64,000 bases of DNA from Pseudarthrobacter sulfonivorans (lineage in GTDB: Bacteria > Actinomycetota > Actinomycetes > Actinomycetales > Micrococcaceae), in the NCBI RefSeq assembly GCF_001484605.1, contig NZ_CP013747.1:4898001-4962000 (forward strand), in the 5' to 3' direction. The notes beneath the pieces are model-generated. The model was not told the DNA's origin. It saw only the letters and a list, made by a program, of their open reading frames with translations, and did no database searches. Position 1 is the stretch's first letter, and every line of letters begins with the position of its first letter. Positions 17,383 to 26,565 of this stretch are shown here, piece by piece. The translations under genes and the position numbers were made by a program.

Positions 17383-18899
17383 AGGCCGCCGGCCAGCTTG
17401 TAGTAGGCGGCGTTCCAGTTGAGTTCCTTCTTGAACTGCTTGATGGTGGTGCCTTCATCGATGGTGAGGAGCTCGGTCCTGGCAATTTCGGCGAAGTCCT
17501 CGAACACGTCCAGCCCCACCTGCGTGGACAAAACGGTGTGGTGCGCGGCGCCGGCGGTGAGCCACGCGGCGGCCGACGTGGCGAAGTCGGGTTTGGGCGA
17601 CCAGAGCGCCCGGGCCACCGGCAGGTTCGGCAGCGGCTCGTCCAGGTCCACGACGTCGACGGCGTTCGCCACGAGCCGGAAGCGGTCGCGCATGTCCGAG
17701 AGCGCCACTACGACACCTGGGCCGGCGTCGGTGTCGAACACCATCCGGACCGGGTCTTCCTTGCCGCCGATACCGAGCGGGTGGATCTCGACGCGCGGTT
17801 TTGTGGCCGTCAGCGAAGGGCAGACCTCGAGCATGTGCGCGCCCAGGATCTTCTCCGCACCGGGCTCCAGGTGGTACGTGTAGTCCTCCATCAGGGACGC
17901 GCCGCCGGGCAGGCCCGCGCCCATCACCTTGGCGGCGCGGACCAGAATGGCCGTCTTCCAGTCGCCCTCGGCGCCGAAACCGTAGCCGTCGGCCATCAGC
18001 CGCTGCACGGCCATGCCGGGCAGCTGGCGCAGTTCGCCCAGGTCTTCAAAAGAGGTGGTGAACGCGGCTGAGCCGTTCGCCTCCAGGAAGCTGCGCAGGC
18101 CCAGTTCGATGCGGGCACTGTAGCGCAGCGACTCGTGCCGCGCTCCCCCGGCCTTCAGCTCCGGGACCACCTCGTAGAGGCGCTCGTATTCCGCCACCAG
18201 GGTGTCGACGTCGGACTCTGCGGCGCCGTGCACGGCGTCGGCGAGCTCGTTGACGGACCACGTGTTGACGGAGACGCCGAAGCGCAGCTCCGCTTCGGTT
18301 TTGTCCCCTTCGGTGACGGCCACGTTGCGCATGTTGTCACCGAAGCGCGTCAGTTTCAGAGTCCGGACCGCGGCCCAGCCTGCCGAGGCGCGCTGCCACA
18401 CCCCCACCTGGCGGGAGACCTCCGGGTTGGACACGTGGCCCACCACGGTCTTGCGGGGAATGCCGAGGCGGGACTGGATGTAGCCGAACTCGCGGTCGCC
18501 GTGCGCTGCCTGGTTGAGGTTCATAAAGTCGAAGTCGATGTCCGCCCAGGGCAGCTCAACATTGGCCTGGGTGTGCAGGTGCAGGAGGGGCTTGCGCAGC
18601 AGGTCCAGGCCCTGGATCCACATCTTGGCCGGGCTGAAGGTGTGCATCCACGCCGTCACGCCGATCACGGAATCGTCCGAGTTCGCTTCCAGCGCGGTGC
18701 GGCGGATGGCGTCCGAATCGGTGAGGACCGGCTTCCAGACCACCTTGACCGGGACATCGGAGGAGGCGTTCAGGGCGGCGGCAATCCCCTGTGACTGGGC
18801 TGCGACCTGCTTGAGGACGTCCTCGCCGTAGAGGTGCTGGCTGCCGGTGAGGAACCAGACCTCGTAGTGGCCGAGGGACGTGCTGTTGGCGTTGTTCAT
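17379..18899 (-). CDS. araA: L-arabinose isomerase
   Basis: It converts L-arabinose to L-ribulose using Mn. The 506-residue length and the start ([20 protein letters not shown]) are typical. Other hallmarks are [57 protein letters not shown] and [19 protein letters not shown]. The metal ligands (Glu, Glu, His, His) lie in these blocks. The gene lies 37 bases after araD on the same strand, in the order araB-araD-araA-mutarotase. Confidence 0.97.
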   Translation of the reverse strand: MNNANSTSLGHYEVWFLTGSQHLYGEDVLKQVAAQSQGIAAALNASSDVPVKVVWKPVLTDSDAIRRTALEANSDDSVIGVTAWMHTFSPAKMWIQGLDLLRKPLLHLHTQANVELPWADIDFDFMNLNQAAHGDREFGYIQSRLGIPRKTVVGHVSNPEVSRQVGVWQRASAGWAAVRTLKLTRFGDNMRNVAVTEGDKTEAELRFGVSVNTWSVNELADAVHGAAESDVDTLVAEYERLYEVVPELKAGGARHESLRYSARIELGLRSFLEANGSAAFTTSFEDLGELRQLPGMAVQRLMADGYGFGAEGDWKTAILVRAAKVMGAGLPGGASLMEDYTYHLEPGAEKILGAHMLEVCPSLTATKPRVEIHPLGIGGKEDPVRMVFDTDAGPGVVVALSDMRDRFRLVANAVDVVDLDEPLPNLPVARALWSPKPDFATSAAAWLTAGAAHHTVLSTQVGLDVFEDFAEIARTELLTIDEGTTIKQFKKELNWNAAYYKLAGGL

Positions 18900-18936
18900 G
18901 GGTTTCTCCTGCGAAAGTTTGGGGGTGGGCGGGCCG

Positions 18937-19641
18937 TTACTGGCCGTAGACGTTCTGGTAGCGGGCGTAGAGGGAATCGATGTGGCCCTGGTCGATGGTG
19001 ATCGGTTCGCCCAGCTGGCGGGAAATATGGACAGTGCGCGCCACTTCCTCGCACATCACCGCGGCCTTCACGGCGGACCGGGCGTCCTTGCCGATGGTGA
19101 ACGGGCCATGGTTCTGCATCAGGACCGCGGGCGAGGTGGAGTTCTTCAGCGTCTCAACGATGCCCTGCCCGATCGAGTCGTCCCCGATCAGCGCGAACGG
19201 GCCCACCGGGATGGAGCCGCCGAACTCGTCGCCCATCATGGTCAGCACGCACGGGATCGACTCGCCCCGGGCTGCCCACGCCGTGGCGTAGGTCGAGTGC
19301 GTGTGCACCACCCCGCCGACGTCGGGCATGTGCCGGTAGACATAGGCGTGCGCCGCGGTGTCCGACGACGGCGACAGCGGCGGGTTGCCCCACTCACCAT
19401 CCGCATCGCCATCCACGGCCACGCCGTAAAGGTCGGTGACCACCATCTGCTCGGGCGTGAGGTCTTCATAGGAAACGCCGGACGGCTTGATGACCATCAG
19501 GTCTCGGCCGGGCACGCGGGCGGAGACGTTGCCGGCGGTCCACACCACCAGCCCGTAGCGGGTGAGCTCGGCGTGCAGGGCGCAGACTTCCCGCCGGATC
19601 CGGGCGATGGTGTCCAGTGTTTTTGCGGTCGCGGTGCTCAT
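18937..19641 (-). CDS. araD: L-ribulose-5-phosphate 4-epimerase
   Basis: A 234-residue class II aldolase-fold enzyme that epimerises L-ribulose 5-phosphate to D-xylulose 5-phosphate, the entry to the pentose phosphate pathway. The phosphate site is in [20 protein letters not shown]. The Zn ligands are in [16 protein letters not shown] (two His), and [19 protein letters not shown] follows later. It starts with an ATG overlapping the araB stop by 4 bases. Confidence 0.96.
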   Translation of the reverse strand: MSTATAKTLDTIARIRREVCALHAELTRYGLVVWTAGNVSARVPGRDLMVIKPSGVSYEDLTPEQMVVTDLYGVAVDGDADGEWGNPPLSPSSDTAAHAYVYRHMPDVGGVVHTHSTYATAWAARGESIPCVLTMMGDEFGGSIPVGPFALIGDDSIGQGIVETLKNSTSPAVLMQNHGPFTIGKDARSAVKAAVMCEEVARTVHISRQLGEPITIDQGHIDSLYARYQNVYGQ

Positions 19642-21395
19642 GCGGAGGCTCCAACGGTTGCGGGGGCGGCGGATACTGCTGCTGCGCCGGCGCGGGACGC
19701 TGCGGCGGACCTGCGCTGGATAGCCTTGAGCCGGTGCATCACGTCGTTGGCGCCCCGGCCGAAGTAGTCGTGGAGCGTGCGGTATTCCTGGAACAGTTCC
19801 TCGTAGGCGGCAACGTTTTCCGGGATCGGAGTGTAGACGTCGCCGGGTTCTGAGCCCATGGCCGCCGCGGCTTCACGGATGTCGGCGTACTTCCCGGCCG
19901 CCACGGCGGCGTGGATGGCGGAGCCCAGCGCCGGGCCCTGGGTTGAGCCGATAGTGGACAGCGGCAGGCCGGTGATGTCGGCGTAGATCTGCATCAGCAG
20001 CTTGTTTTTCAGCAGGCCGCCGGCCACGATGAATTCCTTCACCGGGACACCCGAATCGCGGAAGGCGTCCACGATGGTGCGGGTCCCGAAGGCCGTGGCC
20101 TCCAGCAGCGCCCGGTAGGTGTCTTCGGGCTTGGTGGCGAGGGTCTGGCCCACCACCACGCCGGAGAGTTCGTGGTCCACCAGTACCGAGCGGTTGCCGG
20201 AGTGCCAGTCCAGGGCGATGAGTCCGTGCTCGCCGATGGCCTGGCGGGAGGCGAGTTCAGTCAGGTATTCGTGGAGGCCCAGCCCTGCCGCGGCCGCCGC
20301 CTGGTGGTATTCCGGCGGGACACCGTTCTTCGTGAACCAGCCGAAGATGTCGCCCACGCCGGACTGTCCTGCCTCGTAGCCCCAGAGGCCGTCGACGATC
20401 CCTCCGTCCACCACGCCGCACATGCCCGGCACTTCACGAAGCTCCGAACCGTTCATGACGTGGCAGGTGGACGTGCCCATGATGGCCACCAGCTGCCCCG
20501 GTTCCACGGCTTTGGCGGCCGGGGCCGTGACGTGCGCGTCCACGTTGCCGACGGCCACGGCGATGCCTTCCGGCAGGCCCGTCCATCCGGCAGCCTCTGC
20601 CGTGAGGTAGCCCGCAGCATCGCCGAGCCGGCCGATGGTGTGCTCCAGTTTGGTGCTCACGAAGTCCTTGAATTCCGGGTTCAGAGCGGCGAGGAAGTCC
20701 TCGGAGGGGTACCGGCCGTCCTGGTAGATGCCCTTGTAACCGGCGGTGCAGGCGTTGCGAACGTACTGTCCGCAAAGCTGCCAGACGATCCAGTCGGCCG
20801 CCTCCACCCAGTGGTCCATGGCGGCGTAGGCTTCCGGGTCCTCCTCCAGCAGCTGCAGGCCCTTGGCGAATTCCCACTCGGAGGAAATCAGTCCCCCGTA
20901 GCGCGGCAGCCAGGCTTCGCCGCGTTCGGCGGCCAGGGCGTTGATCCGGTCCGCCTGCGGCTGCGCGGCGTGGTGCCGCCACAGCTTCACATAGGCGTGC
21001 GGGCGGCTGGCAAAGCCGGGCAGTTCGTTGAGCGGAGTGCCGTCGGCCTTGACCGGCACCATGGTGCAGGCCGTGAAGTCAGTGGCGATTCCGACGACGG
21101 CTGCCGGGTTGATCCCGGCGTCTGCGATCGCTGCGGGGACGGCGTGGCGGAGGACGTCGCGGTAGTCGTTCGGCACCTGAAGTGCCCATTCCCCGGGAAG
21201 CCGGGCTCCGCCGTCGCCCGCAACGCCCGCTACATCCGCCGGCAGGGCATCCGTGACCACGGCGTGCGGATAGTCGAAGACACCGCTGCCCAGTTCCTTT
21301 CCGTCACGGACCCGGACCACAACGGCCCGTCCCGAAAGCGTTCCGTAGTCCACGCCGATGACGTAGTTGTCTGTGCCGTCCACTGTGACGTCCAT
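19638..21395 (-). CDS. araB: L-ribulokinase
   Basis: The chosen start is the ATG at 21395 (MDVTVDGTDNYVIGVDYGTL), preceded by GGAGG at 6 bases; the frame extends further upstream but across the operator. The product, about 585 residues, is an FGGY-family sugar kinase: GVDYGTLSGRAVVV at the N-terminal phosphate loop, GYKGIYQDGRYPSEDFLA, the substrate region SSEWEFAKGLQLLEEDPEAY, and the ATP site IMGTSTCHVMNGSEL. It phosphorylates L-ribulose. It is the first gene of the araBDA-mutarotase operon, under the operator at 21438. Confidence 0.96.
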   Translation of the reverse strand: MDVTVDGTDNYVIGVDYGTLSGRAVVVRVRDGKELGSGVFDYPHAVVTDALPADVAGVAGDGGARLPGEWALQVPNDYRDVLRHAVPAAIADAGINPAAVVGIATDFTACTMVPVKADGTPLNELPGFASRPHAYVKLWRHHAAQPQADRINALAAERGEAWLPRYGGLISSEWEFAKGLQLLEEDPEAYAAMDHWVEAADWIVWQLCGQYVRNACTAGYKGIYQDGRYPSEDFLAALNPEFKDFVSTKLEHTIGRLGDAAGYLTAEAAGWTGLPEGIAVAVGNVDAHVTAPAAKAVEPGQLVAIMGTSTCHVMNGSELREVPGMCGVVDGGIVDGLWGYEAGQSGVGDIFGWFTKNGVPPEYHQAAAAAGLGLHEYLTELASRQAIGEHGLIALDWHSGNRSVLVDHELSGVVVGQTLATKPEDTYRALLEATAFGTRTIVDAFRDSGVPVKEFIVAGGLLKNKLLMQIYADITGLPLSTIGSTQGPALGSAIHAAVAAGKYADIREAAAAMGSEPGDVYTPIPENVAAYEELFQEYRTLHDYFGRGANDVMHRLKAIQRRSAAASRAGAAAVSAAPATVGASA

Positions 21396-21437
21396 GAAGT
21401 CCTCCAAATAGCTGGTCCGGTGAGCGCGGATTGATTC

Positions 21438-21457
21438 AATTGTGAGCGCTAACAATT
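21438..21457. promoter_or_regulatory. lac-like operator for the LacI/AraR-type repressor
   Basis: AATTGTGAGCGCTAACAATT is a 20-base near-perfect palindrome with one mismatched position between half sites. It closely resembles the classical lac operator. It lies between the regulator's stop (21502) and the araB start (21395), the right place to block araB transcription. Confidence 0.9.
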
Positions 21458-21501
21458 GGGACGTCAAGTGTCGGGGTTATGGCTGGGAAGATCAGGAGAA
21501 A

Positions 21502-22515
21502 TCAGGCGGGAGCAGACGTACTGCTGCGGACAACCAGCTCCGGCTCCACCATGATGGTGCCTGCGCCCGCGCCGCCCTCAAGGGCGCTCAGCATAACGCC
21601 CATGCAGCGCCTGCCGAGTTCCTCGAAGTCCTGGCGCACGGTGGTCAGCGGCGGCGTGAAGTAGCCCGACTCAGGCTGGTCATCGAAGCCCACAACGGAG
21701 ACGTCGTCGGGCACGCGGAGCCCCGCTTCGCTGAAGGCGCGCAGCAGGCCCAGGGCCATCTGGTCATTGCCAACGAACAAGGCCGTAGCCGTGCGTTCAG
21801 CGGCAAGCTGCCGGCCGATCCGGTACCCGCTGCCGGCGCTCCAGTCCCCTTCGATCAAGAGATCATCAGCCAGGCCGGCTTCGCGGAGCCGCTCACTCCA
21901 CCCCTCGGCACGTGACCTGCCGTCAACCCAGTCCTGGGGCCCGGAAACATGCCCGATCCGCCGGTGGCCCAGGTCGATCAAGTGCGAGACCGCCAGGCGC
22001 GCCCCGAGCTTCTGGTCCACCAACGCTCCGCTGAAGAGCCCCCCACCGGCGGCACCCACAAGGATCACGGGAACGTCCAGGGTGAGGCCCTCCAGCGCCC
22101 GAACGGTACCGTCGTGGGGCACAATGACGATAATTCCGTCCGCGCCCTGGTCCGTGAGATGGCGGACGGCGTCCGAGATGGCACCCGCGCCAGCCTCCTT
22201 GATGGCCTCGATGCTGACAAAATAGCCAGCCTCCCGGGCAGCCTGCTGGACTCCGAGGAGGGTGTTGGCCGGGCCGTACTGCCCCATTTCGGCCGCAAGC
22301 ACACCTATGGTCTGCGAACGACGCGTGACCAGGCTTCTGGCGGCGGTGTTGCGCCGGTAGCCGAGTTCAGCAATGGCCGCCTCCACTTTTTCCCGGGTGG
22401 CGCTGCTGACATTGGGGTGGTTGTTGATGACCCGCGAGACCGTCTGGTGGGACACCTTTGCCCGCGCTGCCACGTCTTCCAGGCGTGGCTGGCGTCGGTC
22501 AATGGTGTTGCCCAT
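21502..22515 (-). CDS. LacI-family regulator, probable arabinose repressor
   Basis: A 337-residue LacI-type protein. The N-terminal HTH is LEDVAARAKVSHQTVSRVIN and the hinge is ELGYRRNTAARSLVTRRSQT; a sugar-binding domain follows, ending VVGFDDQPESGYFTPPLTTV. The HTH keeps the residues that read TGTGAGC-type half sites in the family. It lies directly upstream of araB on the same strand, with the operator between them. I infer that it represses araBDA and responds to arabinose or a derivative. This differs from the GntR-type AraR of Bacillus and the AraC of enterics. Confidence 0.92.
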   Translation of the reverse strand: MGNTIDRRQPRLEDVAARAKVSHQTVSRVINNHPNVSSATREKVEAAIAELGYRRNTAARSLVTRRSQTIGVLAAEMGQYGPANTLLGVQQAAREAGYFVSIEAIKEAGAGAISDAVRHLTDQGADGIIVIVPHDGTVRALEGLTLDVPVILVGAAGGGLFSGALVDQKLGARLAVSHLIDLGHRRIGHVSGPQDWVDGRSRAEGWSERLREAGLADDLLIEGDWSAGSGYRIGRQLAAERTATALFVGNDQMALGLLRAFSEAGLRVPDDVSVVGFDDQPESGYFTPPLTTVRQDFEELGRRCMGVMLSALEGGAGAGTIMVEPELVVRSSTSAPA

Positions 22516-22623
22516 GAGAGGGACCCTTCGGTGGAAGACAAGGTGGTGTCCAACATTCTATGGCCGTGATCAAAGCCGAAAGCCGCGCTGTCAGCCCGGC
22601 GCTGTCGGCGCTACAGAGTGCAC

Positions 22624-23844
22624 TCAGCGCACCTTCGCGGGTGGTGCGGGCAGGGCGCTGATGCCTGCCGGGTCCGCGAGCAATCGGGTGAAGGCCAACT
22701 CCGCAGCCCCGATCATCATAAGGTCGGAGCCCAGCGCGGCACGGTAGATCCTGGCCCGGCCCCCAACCTCGTCCAGGGCCTGGGTGCGGAGCAGGTTGTC
22801 CAGCGTGTTCGGGGACAGTTCATGCAGAATGCCCAGGAACCCATCGAGGACGATCGCGTCCGGGTTGAACGTGTTGACCGCGTTGCGCAGCGTGATGCCC
22901 AGGTAGCCCAGCTGGCGGGCGATCTCCCCGGCCAGCTCGGCGGTGTCCTTCGCGCGGAGCGCCGCTTCGAGCTGGCTGGCGTCGCCGCCGTCGAGTCCTG
23001 CCAGGTTAAAGAGCCGGGACTGGGATACCTCGGTTTCGAGGCAGCCGGACGCACCGCAATGGCAGGTCTGGCCGTCCGTGCGCACAAAGGTATGTCCCAG
23101 CTCCCCGGCATATCCGGCGGACCCGCGCAGCAGCGCCCCGTCGGCAATAACGCCGCCGCCGATGCCGCTGGCGCCGCCGTTGAGGTAGATCAGGTTGCCG
23201 CGGCCGGCGCCGGCTCCGAAAATCAGCTCGGCTTCCGCACCGAGGGAGGCATCGTTGTCCGCCAGGCACGGATAGCCGGTGGCCTCGCCCATCATCCGGG
23301 CCACAGGTTCGTCGCGCCAACCCAAATGGGGGGCGTGGCGGACCACCCCGTCGGCACGGTTGACCAGGCCGGGCACGGCCATGCCGATGCCAACGATCCG
23401 GTAGGACGCATCCAGTTCCGAACGCATCCCTGCGATGACGGCAGCAGCGATGTTGACTGCTTCCCTGGCTGTGGGGATCCGCTCCGTGTCAAAGCGGATT
23501 TTCTTCTGGACCTTTCCGCCCAGGCTCACCAGTCCGATGGTGACGGCGTCCACTTCCGGGTTCACGGCTAATGCCGCCGTGGAAGGATCAGGCCGGACGT
23601 CAGGGCTGGGACGGCCCACCTGGGCCTCGCCCGACGGTGCAGTTTCATAGACCAGGCCGAGTGCCACCAGCTGGCCCACCAGCGTCCCCACCGTGGATCT
23701 GTTCAACCCCGTCCGCCTGGTGAGGTCCGCGCGGCTGATCACACCATGGTGGTGCACCAAAGCCGCGATCAGGGCCAGATTGTTCCGCCGCGACGGATCA
23801 GCGTCGCTGGCCGTTGCGGGGAGGCGGGTTGCTGAGGACATCAT
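22624..23844 (-). CDS. ROK-family transcriptional regulator (XylR-like)
   Basis: The protein, about 406 residues, has an N-terminal winged HTH (VISRADLTRRTGLNRSTVGT) and a ROK sugar-kinase-like domain. The Zn motif is CHCGASGCLETEV. The ATP-binding part (GGASGIGGGVIADGALLRGS) and GELGH are present. It is on the same strand as the alditol oxidase gene, whose TGA ends 11 bases before the preferred ATG at 23844 (TTG 23853 is the longest frame). Together they diverge from xylAB. That location and family point to a xylose-responsive repressor acting at the words seen in 25130-25371. Confidence 0.88.
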   Translation of the reverse strand: MMSSATRLPATASDADPSRRNNLALIAALVHHHGVISRADLTRRTGLNRSTVGTLVGQLVALGLVYETAPSGEAQVGRPSPDVRPDPSTAALAVNPEVDAVTIGLVSLGGKVQKKIRFDTERIPTAREAVNIAAAVIAGMRSELDASYRIVGIGMAVPGLVNRADGVVRHAPHLGWRDEPVARMMGEATGYPCLADNDASLGAEAELIFGAGAGRGNLIYLNGGASGIGGGVIADGALLRGSAGYAGELGHTFVRTDGQTCHCGASGCLETEVSQSRLFNLAGLDGGDASQLEAALRAKDTAELAGEIARQLGYLGITLRNAVNTFNPDAIVLDGFLGILHELSPNTLDNLLRTQALDEVGGRARIYRAALGSDLMMIGAAELAFTRLLADPAGISALPAPPAKVR

Positions 23845-23855
23845 CCGTGACAATA

Positions 23856-25130
23856 TCAGCAGCCGAAGACCGCGTAGTCCAGGAACCGGTTGCGGAACTT
23901 TCCGGCCGGATCCAGCCGGCCGGCCAGTGTCCGGAAATCATCAAAGCGCGGATACAGGGGCCCGACGGCGGCAGCACCGCCGTCGAACAGCTTTCCCCAG
24001 TGAGGCCTTGCGGCAAAGGGGGCCAGCTCGGCCTCAAGCAGTGGCAGTACCGACTCGACCGCAGGCTGGTCCTGCCGCCAAGTGAAGTGCAGGCCGATGC
24101 CGTCGCGACCATAGTTTGGGCTCAGCCACAACCGGTCTGCAGCAATCGTTCGGATCTCGGAAACCAGCAGCAAAGGCGTCAGGAGCCCGGAAAGTCTGCG
24201 CAGGGTGCGGATGGCATCCACAGCGTGTTCCCGGGGCACCAGGTACTCGGACTGGAGTTCGTCGCCCTTGCTGGGCGTGAATTCCATCCTGAAGTGGGCA
24301 AGCCGGTCCGACCACGGCCCCGGCACGCCGAGTTGTTCGGTGCAGTTGCTTCCGGAGACGCCCGGGAGCGGATGCCGGGCCGACAGGGCCGGGGTGCCGC
24401 CGAAGAAGTCCCGCTGGCCGGCCACCACTCCCGGATCCGACACCCGGCCCTTCAGCCATGCCTGCCCTACGGTACTGCCGCTCCAGTCAGTGAAGAGGCT
24501 GACGCTGTACGCGGAGGACGTGACGTCGTCGAAATTCTCCAGAACCTGCTCCCAGTCCAGGTCCTCAAAAACGTGCTGGGTGACCTGGAAGGCCTGCTCG
24601 ATGTCCAGGGTCACGCTGCTGACGATTCCCAGGGCGCCGAGTCCCACCACCATGCCGTCAAAGTCCGCAGTCTCACCGCGGTGGGCGGTGAGGATGCCGC
24701 CGTCGGCTACCACGAGCTCCAAGCCGGCGACGGCGGTGGCCAGATTCCCGTTGCCGTCACCGGAGCCGTGCGTGGCCGTGGCCACCGCACCGGCCACCGA
24801 AATGTGGGGCAGCGAGGCCAAGTTGTGCAGGGCGAAGCCTTGCCGTTGCAGCTCCGCGGCGAGCGTCCCGTACCGAGTGCCTCCACTGACAGTGACGGTC
24901 ATGTTCTGGGCATCGACAGTGATGACCGGATCCAGCAGGTCCAATGCCGCCAGCGTGCCGGAGGTGTCGGCGATGTCGTTGAACGAATGGCGGGATCCCA
25001 GGGCGCGGATGGTCCGGGCTCCGGCCACCAGTTCCTGCAGCTCCTCCACTGTGCGGGGGTGAGCGATCCGTTCCGCCTGGTAGCTGAGGTTTCCGGCCCA
25101 GTTCCGTTCCTGCACGCGCTGTTCAGTCAC
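23856..25130 (-). CDS. Alditol oxidase (xylitol/sorbitol oxidase-like)
   Basis: The start is GTG 25130 (VTEQRVQERNWAGNLSY), preceded by GGAGG at 9 bases. A longer frame to 25271 would run over the divergent promoter and is rejected. The protein, about 424 residues, strongly resembles actinobacterial AldO: ALGSRHSFNDIADTSG with the covalent-flavin His (H48), LPHISVAGAVATATHGSGDG, SAYSVSLFTDW, NCTEQLGVPGPW and FAARPHWGKLF. It is a VAO-fold flavoenzyme that oxidises the terminal alcohol of alditols with oxygen, giving an aldose and hydrogen peroxide. Beside xylAB it would turn xylitol into xylose. Confidence 0.88.
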   Translation of the reverse strand: MTEQRVQERNWAGNLSYQAERIAHPRTVEELQELVAGARTIRALGSRHSFNDIADTSGTLAALDLLDPVITVDAQNMTVTVSGGTRYGTLAAELQRQGFALHNLASLPHISVAGAVATATHGSGDGNGNLATAVAGLELVVADGGILTAHRGETADFDGMVVGLGALGIVSSVTLDIEQAFQVTQHVFEDLDWEQVLENFDDVTSSAYSVSLFTDWSGSTVGQAWLKGRVSDPGVVAGQRDFFGGTPALSARHPLPGVSGSNCTEQLGVPGPWSDRLAHFRMEFTPSKGDELQSEYLVPREHAVDAIRTLRRLSGLLTPLLLVSEIRTIAADRLWLSPNYGRDGIGLHFTWRQDQPAVESVLPLLEAELAPFAARPHWGKLFDGGAAAVGPLYPRFDDFRTLAGRLDPAGKFRNRFLDYAVFGC

Positions 25131-25169
25131 GGCGTGAGTCCTCCATGGAGTCTGGTGATCCGGTTTGAT

Positions 25170-25179
25170 GTTCTGCACA
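25170..25179. promoter_or_regulatory. Left copy of an inverted 10-base word, candidate ROK operator
   Basis: GTTCTGCACA, within the longer context TTTGATGTTCTGCACAACAT. Its reverse complement recurs at 25295-25304 beside the divergent promoter. It lies 40 bases upstream of the alditol oxidase start. Confidence 0.6.
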
Positions 25180-25264
25180 ACATAACAGCTGCGAGCGCGC
25201 AAAACCAGATAATTCGTGGGGAATCGACGCCAGCACTCATCCGGGCTCCAAAGGTGGCTAGTGG

Positions 25265-25292
25265 TTGACATTACGGATAATCATAATATGTT
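25265..25292 (+). promoter_or_regulatory. Candidate xylA promoter
   Basis: A consensus -35 box TTGACA (25265-25270), a 16-base AT-rich spacer and a -10-like TATGTT (25287-25292). The inverted word at 25295 would cover the start of transcription. Confidence 0.6.
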
Positions 25293-25294
25293 TG

Positions 25295-25304
25295 TGTGCA
25301 GAAC
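25295..25304. promoter_or_regulatory. Right copy of the inverted 10-base word, candidate ROK operator
   Basis: TGTGCAGAAC, the exact reverse complement of the word at 25170-25179, in the context TTTGTGTGCAGAACAAA. It directly follows the -10-like box of the xylA promoter, which suits a repressor site. Confidence 0.6.
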
Positions 25305-25370
25305 AAAATAGCTGTGGCTCACCAAAGGATGCGGCACGCACTCCTTTCATACCTAGCAACGGAGCATTCA

Positions 25371-26561
25371 ATGACGATTCAGCCCACCCGCGAAGACAAG
25401 TTTTCCTTCGGCCTCTGGACGGTCGGCTGGGAGGCCCATGACCAGTTCGGCTCCGCCACCCGCCCGCCCCTGGACACGGTCGAAGCCGTCAACAAGCTGA
25501 GCGATCTGGGTGCCTACGGCATCACCTTCCACGACAACGATCTCTTTCCCTTTGGCTGCTCGGCAGCTGATCGCCAGCGTGAGATTGACCGGCTGAGCGG
25601 CGCGCTCAAGTCCACGGGGATGATCGTTCCCATGGTCACCACCAATCTGTTCAGCCACCCGGTTTTTAAGGACGGCGGCTTCACCAGCAACGACCGCGGC
25701 GTCCGCCGCTTCGCCTTGCGCAAAGTGCTGGACAACATCGACCTCGCGGCTGAACTCGGCGCCGAAACGTTCGTGATGTGGGGCGGCCGTGAGGGCAGCG
25801 AGTATGACGCCGCCAAGGACATCCGCGGCGCCCTGGAGCGTTACCGTGAGGCCGTGAATCTGCTCGGCGACTACGTTACGGACAAGGGCTACAACATCCG
25901 CTTCGCCATCGAACCGAAGCCGAACGAACCCCGCGGCGACATCCTGCTCCCCACCCTGGGACACGCCCTCGCGTTCATCGAGACCCTGGAACGTCCGGAA
26001 CTCGTGGGCGTCAACCCCGAAACCGGCCACGAGCAGATGGCCGGCCTGAACTTCACCCACGGCATCGCCCAGGCCCTGTACCAGGGCAAGCTGTTCCATA
26101 TCGACCTCAACGGCCAGCGCAGCATCAAGTTCGACCAGGACCTGGTGTTCGGCCACGGCGACCTGCAGAACGCGTTCTCCCTGGTGGACCTGCTCGAAAA
26201 CGGCGGCCCCGACGGCGGACCCGCCTACAGCGGCCCGCGCCACTTCGACTACAAGCCCAGCCGCACCGAGGATATCGACGGTGTGTGGGACTCCGCCGCC
26301 GCCAACATGCAGACCTACCTGCTGCTGAAGGAACGCGCGAAGGCCTTCCGCGCAGACCCGGAGGTGCAGGACGCGCTGCAGGCTTCCCGCGTGGCGGAAA
26401 TCAACGAGCCCACCCTCAACCCGGGCGAAGGCTACGAGCAGCTTCGCGCGGACCGTGCTTCCTACGAGGACTTCGACGCCGACGCCTACTTTGGCGGCAA
26501 GGGCTTCGGCTTCGTGAGGCTGCAGCAGCTCTTCATCGAGCACCTTCTCGGAGCGCGCTAA
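25371..26561 (+). CDS. xylA: Xylose isomerase
   Basis: It converts D-xylose to D-xylulose with two divalent metals. The start is the ATG at 25371 after GGAG; the frame's upstream extension crosses the promoter. From this start the numbering matches the Streptomyces/Arthrobacter type: H54 and D57 ([12 protein letters not shown]), E181 and K183 ([12 protein letters not shown]), H220 (NPETGHEQM), and D245, D255 and D257 ([15 protein letters not shown]). The length, 396 residues, is normal. xylB follows after 4 bases. Confidence 0.98.
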   Translation: MTIQPTREDKFSFGLWTVGWEAHDQFGSATRPPLDTVEAVNKLSDLGAYGITFHDNDLFPFGCSAADRQREIDRLSGALKSTGMIVPMVTTNLFSHPVFKDGGFTSNDRGVRRFALRKVLDNIDLAAELGAETFVMWGGREGSEYDAAKDIRGALERYREAVNLLGDYVTDKGYNIRFAIEPKPNEPRGDILLPTLGHALAFIETLERPELVGVNPETGHEQMAGLNFTHGIAQALYQGKLFHIDLNGQRSIKFDQDLVFGHGDLQNAFSLVDLLENGGPDGGPAYSGPRHFDYKPSRTEDIDGVWDSAAANMQTYLLLKERAKAFRADPEVQDALQASRVAEINEPTLNPGEGYEQLRADRASYEDFDADAYFGGKGFGFVRLQQLFIEHLLGAR

Positions 26562-26565
26562 TCCC

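Noticed and set aside
25131..25271. Upstream extension of the alditol oxidase
   Set aside because: It would cover the divergent promoter; the GTG at 25130 has a good ribosome site and matches AldO length.
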